Under the pieces are notes generated by a model, which was given only the letters and a program-made list of their open reading frames with translations, was not told the DNA's origin and searched no databases. Below, in pieces: positions 61,222 through 64,000 of a DNA stretch of 64,000 bases. The position numbers were made by a program, and so were the translations under genes. This DNA is from Cytophagales bacterium (GTDB lineage: Bacteria > Bacteroidota > Bacteroidia > Cytophagales > Cyclobacteriaceae). The stretch's first letter is position 1. Every line of letters starts with the position of its first letter. The stretch is from contig WGNT01000015.1 of the NCBI GenBank assembly GCA_016124425.1, positions 1-64,000 on the forward strand. The letters are read 5' to 3'.

Positions 61222-61734
61222 GGGTTTATATTAGAATGCAGGTAATGTATATTTGGAGCCTACATTAGCTATACGAAGTATAGGTCCAAGGTCCCTTTCA
61301 TGCCACTTGCTTGACTACAAATCGACCAAGAGCATTGTGACGTGCAATATAGTTAAGTGACCGAATATCGAATGGATATAGGGAGACATTTTTTATAAAC
61401 GGATTGCCAAAAAGGTTTTACCATTGGTCAATTAAGTTGAACATTGTTTTAGCCATACCTTTGTCTTTGGTCGATTAATCCAAATACTGATTAAAATTAA
61501 CACTTGGTCAATTTATTTAAATACTGTTAAAATTATCAGTTGGTCAATATTGTTAAACAAAGTTTAAGACGCTTTTTAATTGCAACTGCCGATGGGATAG
61601 TACCCTTACAAACGATTCATCCATCTAAAACTAATTCTCTAAAAATCAGACGGATAGGATAGGGGGTTTCTTATACAGGTTGAAAATGACTTTATTTACG
61701 GATGGTTGAAATTTTGAAATTAAATATACACCCA
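61222..61734. other. Divergent intergenic region with repeat array
   Basis: 513 bases between the SGNH-type gene (minus) and the alpha/beta-hydrolase gene (plus). The central feature is the array of TTGGTCAAT repeats (61424-61572), listed separately. TATATTTG (61248-61255) and TACCTTTG (61456-61463) both match the -7 consensus TAnnTTTG, without a well-placed -33 element. Confidence 0.5.
61424..61572. repeat. Four imperfect tandem repeats, TTGGTCAAT-type
   Basis: TTGGTC(A/G)AT begins at 61424, 61467, 61504 and 61540, at steps of 43, 37 and 36 bases. The bases between are related too: AAATACTG is followed by (A)TTAAAATTA in units 2 and 3, and units 1 and 4 keep shorter parts such as TTGAACATTG and TTAAACAAAG. 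The array lies 160-310 bases before the alpha/beta-hydrolase start and contains a TACCTTTG promoter-like element (61456). It looks like a set of binding sites made by duplication. Confidence 0.65.
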
Positions 61735-63033
61735 ATGTTTATAAAAAAGTGCTACGCTCCATTTCTTGTCACGCTAATGTTCATGGGGGCGAGTATAACA
61801 ACAGGCGCCCAAACAACGAACTTCTATTATGGAGACCCACTTCCTGACGCCCCCGAATTAGCGGCACCTGGTCCTTTTGCCGTAGGCGTGACAGCCATGG
61901 AACTGATCAATGAGGCACAACTGAATATACAGGAAATTTCAGCGGGAGTAGCACCAACCTATGACAGAAAATTGACCGTTGAAGTCTGGTATCCCGCAAA
62001 GGGCAGCAAAGAGGGCAATGCCGTTTATGCCGATGTATTGGGGATCCCCGGCAATCCCAACCGCCCCCTAGTTCCTTTTAGTTTTCTCGGTCGTGCAGTC
62101 AGAGAGGCTGAACCAGATCAATCAGCGGGTCCATATCCATTGCTGATCGTTTCCCATGGATATTTGGGTTCACGCGTTCTCATGACCTATCTCACTGAAA
62201 ATTTAGCCTCAAAGGGATATGTGGTAGTTGCCATTGACCATCCGGAATCCACGCATCGTAATCCGGGTAAATTCACCAGTACATTGTATTACAGGGCCTT
62301 GGATGACCTATTTGTGCTAAATGAGGTCGCTTCTCTTGGAGCGCCCGGATCAACTAGCCTGCTATCTGGCATGGTGGATTCGGATAATACCGCGCTCATT
62401 GGGTATTCTATGGGGGGATATGGTGTGCTAAACGCCGCAGGTGCAGGGTATAGCGATCAATTGCTTCAAATGTTTTCCCAAATGACAGGTGGAAATAAAG
62501 CCATTTCAATTCGTACAAGCGGCGATAGTGAATACCAGGCGTCTATGGATCAGCGTATCAAGGCCATAGTGGCATTTGCTCCTTGGGGTATGCAACGTGG
62601 TGCATGGACGAAGGAAGCATTAAGTGGGATCAGGGTTCCTACCTTACTTATCGCAGGTGATCAAGATGATATTTCAGGATATGAGGATGGGGTAAAGGCC
62701 ATCTACGACGGAATAACCGATGCTGAAAAATACCTATTGGTGTATCAAAATGCGAGACATAATGTAGCTCCCAATCCACCTCCTTCTGAATCGCTTGCTC
62801 CGGGACTGGATATAAATGAATACTACCACTATGCAGAGCCCGTCTGGGATCAGCGGAGAATCAACAATATCAACCAACATATCTTGACTGCATTTCTTGG
62901 AAAAATCTTAAAAGGACTGGATTATGATCCTTATTTGAAGCTACCGCAAGAATCAGGGGAAGGTGAATGGAAAGGATTTAAGCCAAGAACATCTCTTGGG
63001 TTGCAACTTTTTAGTGAAACTACGGCCGAGTAG
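61735..63033 (+). CDS. Secreted alpha/beta hydrolase (dienelactone hydrolase/PAF-acetylhydrolase-like)
   Basis: 432 residues from the ATG at 61735, chosen because it begins the signal peptide (MFIKKCYAPFLVTLMFMGASITTGAQ); an upstream in-frame ATG adds 11 residues. Core: LTVEVWYPA (about 77-85), PLLIVSHGYLGSR with the oxyanion region, VVAIDHPEST, the nucleophile elbow GYSMGGYG with Ser225, then RVPTLLIAGDQDD with the acid Asp and YQNARHN with the His. The triad is complete. Relatives cleave short-chain esters or lipids. The gene is alone and preceded by the repeat array. Confidence 0.87.
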   Translation: MFIKKCYAPFLVTLMFMGASITTGAQTTNFYYGDPLPDAPELAAPGPFAVGVTAMELINEAQLNIQEISAGVAPTYDRKLTVEVWYPAKGSKEGNAVYADVLGIPGNPNRPLVPFSFLGRAVREAEPDQSAGPYPLLIVSHGYLGSRVLMTYLTENLASKGYVVVAIDHPESTHRNPGKFTSTLYYRALDDLFVLNEVASLGAPGSTSLLSGMVDSDNTALIGYSMGGYGVLNAAGAGYSDQLLQMFSQMTGGNKAISIRTSGDSEYQASMDQRIKAIVAFAPWGMQRGAWTKEALSGIRVPTLLIAGDQDDISGYEDGVKAIYDGITDAEKYLLVYQNARHNVAPNPPPSESLAPGLDINEYYHYAEPVWDQRRINNINQHILTAFLGKILKGLDYDPYLKLPQESGEGEWKGFKPRTSLGLQLFSETTAE

Positions 63034-63048
63034 TCTTAGCTTGCCCGA

Positions 63049-63795
63049 TTACTTGCTGTTTTCTTCTTTTTCAAAAACTAGAAAGTGCTGAATGCGCATG
63101 AACTGTCCATTTTGAGTAAGTTTGAATCCATTTGCGTTTAGTTCTTTCTCAATTTGGGCAACGGTCATCTTGTGAAGCGGTTTGATGGCTACCTTTGGAT
63201 CTTCACCGCGGTACTCTATAAGCAGGAGTTTGCCGTCGGGCTTTAGCGCTGCTTTGATTTCCTGAAGCATTTCCTGAGGATGAAAAAGTTCATGGTATAC
63301 GTCTACCATGATGGCCAGGTCGGTGGAATTCTCTGGAAGATTGGGAGTTGCATCAGAACCTTTAACTGTTTTTACATTGTTTATTTCCAACTCCTCTGCC
63401 CTGCTTTCAATGTATTGAATGGCCTCATCCTGTATTTCCACGGCAAATACTTTCCCTTTAGGTACCATGGGAGCGATCCGAAAGGTATAGTAGCCTGATC
63501 CCGCCCCAATATCCGCCACGACACTAGCAGGAGTAAGCGGGAGATTTTTGAGCGCTAGGGATATGCTTTCTTCTTGTTCCCGCGTTTCCCTTTCCAACCA
63601 GTCTTTTCCATGGAAACCCATGATGTGTGATATTTCCCTACCCATGTATACCTTTCCAGTACCGTCCCTATCCGGGGTTTTGTATGTATATGGCAGTTTC
63701 TCCTCCGATTGTTGCTGTTGCGCTTGGCAACAATTGAAAGTCAACGCCAACGGCAACAGTAGGACTACTACCCATAGTGATCTCATCTTTCTCAT
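63049..63795 (-). CDS. Class I SAM-dependent methyltransferase with signal peptide
   Basis: 248 residues from the ATG at 63795. The first 25 residues are a signal sequence (MRKMRSLWVVVLLLPLALTF, then NCCQAQ); a longer frame to 63879 lacks support. The methyltransferase core follows: VVADIGAGSGYYTFR (motif I, DIGAGSG at 95-101), VFAVEIQ (motif II), STDLAIMVDVYHELFHPQEML (motif IV region in parts) and LKPDGKLLLIEYRGED. It would be active outside the cytoplasm, where SAM is not expected, unless the N-terminus is only an anchor. Converges with the hydrolase gene, 15 bases apart. Confidence 0.85.
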   Translation of the reverse strand: MRKMRSLWVVVLLLPLALTFNCCQAQQQQSEEKLPYTYKTPDRDGTGKVYMGREISHIMGFHGKDWLERETREQEESISLALKNLPLTPASVVADIGAGSGYYTFRIAPMVPKGKVFAVEIQDEAIQYIESRAEELEINNVKTVKGSDATPNLPENSTDLAIMVDVYHELFHPQEMLQEIKAALKPDGKLLLIEYRGEDPKVAIKPLHKMTVAQIEKELNANGFKLTQNGQFMRIQHFLVFEKEENSK

Positions 63796-64000
63796 AATCT
63801 TATTAATGTAACAAGTTACTTCCATTCTTGTTGGATTCCAATTGTTATCATCTTTTTGCATTGCCCATCGGTTAGACATTCAATGGGTGGCTATTCTCTC
63901 CGGCACCGCGGTTGCCAATGCTGTTGGCTTCGAAAATTCGTAAACTGGTTTTTGAAAATCTCTACTGAAATTAATCCGTATATTTGTAAACGCTTGCGAC

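Noticed and set aside
61424-61572. Possible CRISPR array
   Set aside because: The repeated core is only 9 bases, the copies are imperfect, and the bases between them are similar to each other instead of unique. No cas gene is near.
63951-63986. Promoter TTTG ... TATATTTG at the right edge
   Set aside because: The TATATTTG fits the -7 consensus, but the spacing to TTTG is 24 bases instead of about 19-21, and the gene it would serve is outside the window.

Overview
The window is chromosomal DNA from a Bacteroidota bacterium, most like a marine or soil member of the Cytophagales. The evidence is a SusC/SusD pair, many lipoprotein and Sec signal peptides, a sulfatase, TonB-dependent receptors with carboxypeptidase-regulatory N-termini, an SSS symporter, and several large HEAT-repeat/cytochrome c proteins of the type shared by Planctomycetota and environmental Bacteroidota. 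No tRNA, rRNA, CRISPR array, phage gene or insertion sequence was recognised.

Layout. 1-3.2 kb holds a PQQ-type quinoprotein dehydrogenase cut by the window edge, a TPR protein and an ABA4-like membrane protein. 3.3-31 kb is a polysaccharide utilisation locus (PUL), all on the + strand: a secreted beta-rich protein of unknown function, a strong terminator, a regulatory region with LacI-like half-sites, susC, susD, a hairpin, a decayed sulfatase, a large unknown six-hairpin-type protein, a GH2 enzyme, a protein with an FMN-attachment motif, a secreted FAD oxidoreductase, an intact sulfatase, an SSS symporter, a cytoplasmic FAD oxidoreductase, a second six-hairpin-type protein and a discoidin/GH9-like protein. 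Spacing is tight (4-base overlap to about 130 bases), so most are probably co-transcribed. 31-34 kb is the three-gene proton-translocating transhydrogenase operon (pntB, pntAB, pntAA on the minus strand) with its terminator. 34-43 kb has a small membrane peptide, a lipoprotein AGE-family epimerase and two tandem, clearly duplicated 1,140-residue propeller/HEAT/cytochrome c lipoproteins. 43-48 kb has a TonB receptor plus GDSL lipoprotein pair on the minus strand. 48-51 kb is gene-poor, with small membrane proteins and a DUF4136 lipoprotein. 50.8-55 kb has a secreted endonuclease/exonuclease/phosphatase-fold enzyme, a branched-chain aminotransferase, a DinB/YfiT protein and a divergent MocR-type regulator. 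55-61 kb, minus strand, is a likely functional set: SGNH-fold protein, third heme protein and DUF1080 lipoprotein. 61-64 kb has a secreted alpha/beta hydrolase behind an unusual repeat array, and a methyltransferase with a signal peptide.

How the genes may work together. The PUL would bind a (probably sulfated) glycan at the surface through SusC/SusD, desulfate and cleave it with the sulfatase, GH2 and six-hairpin proteins, and import small products through the SSS symporter. Its unusual side is redox: two related FAD oxidoreductases on opposite sides of the inner membrane and a candidate covalent flavoprotein between hydrolases suggest that sugars are oxidised as part of breakdown. The rest of the window is also rich in extracytoplasmic redox proteins (quinoprotein dehydrogenase, three propeller-cytochrome fusions, DUF1080). 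The link between these parts is inference from gene content; the substrate cannot be named from sequence alone.
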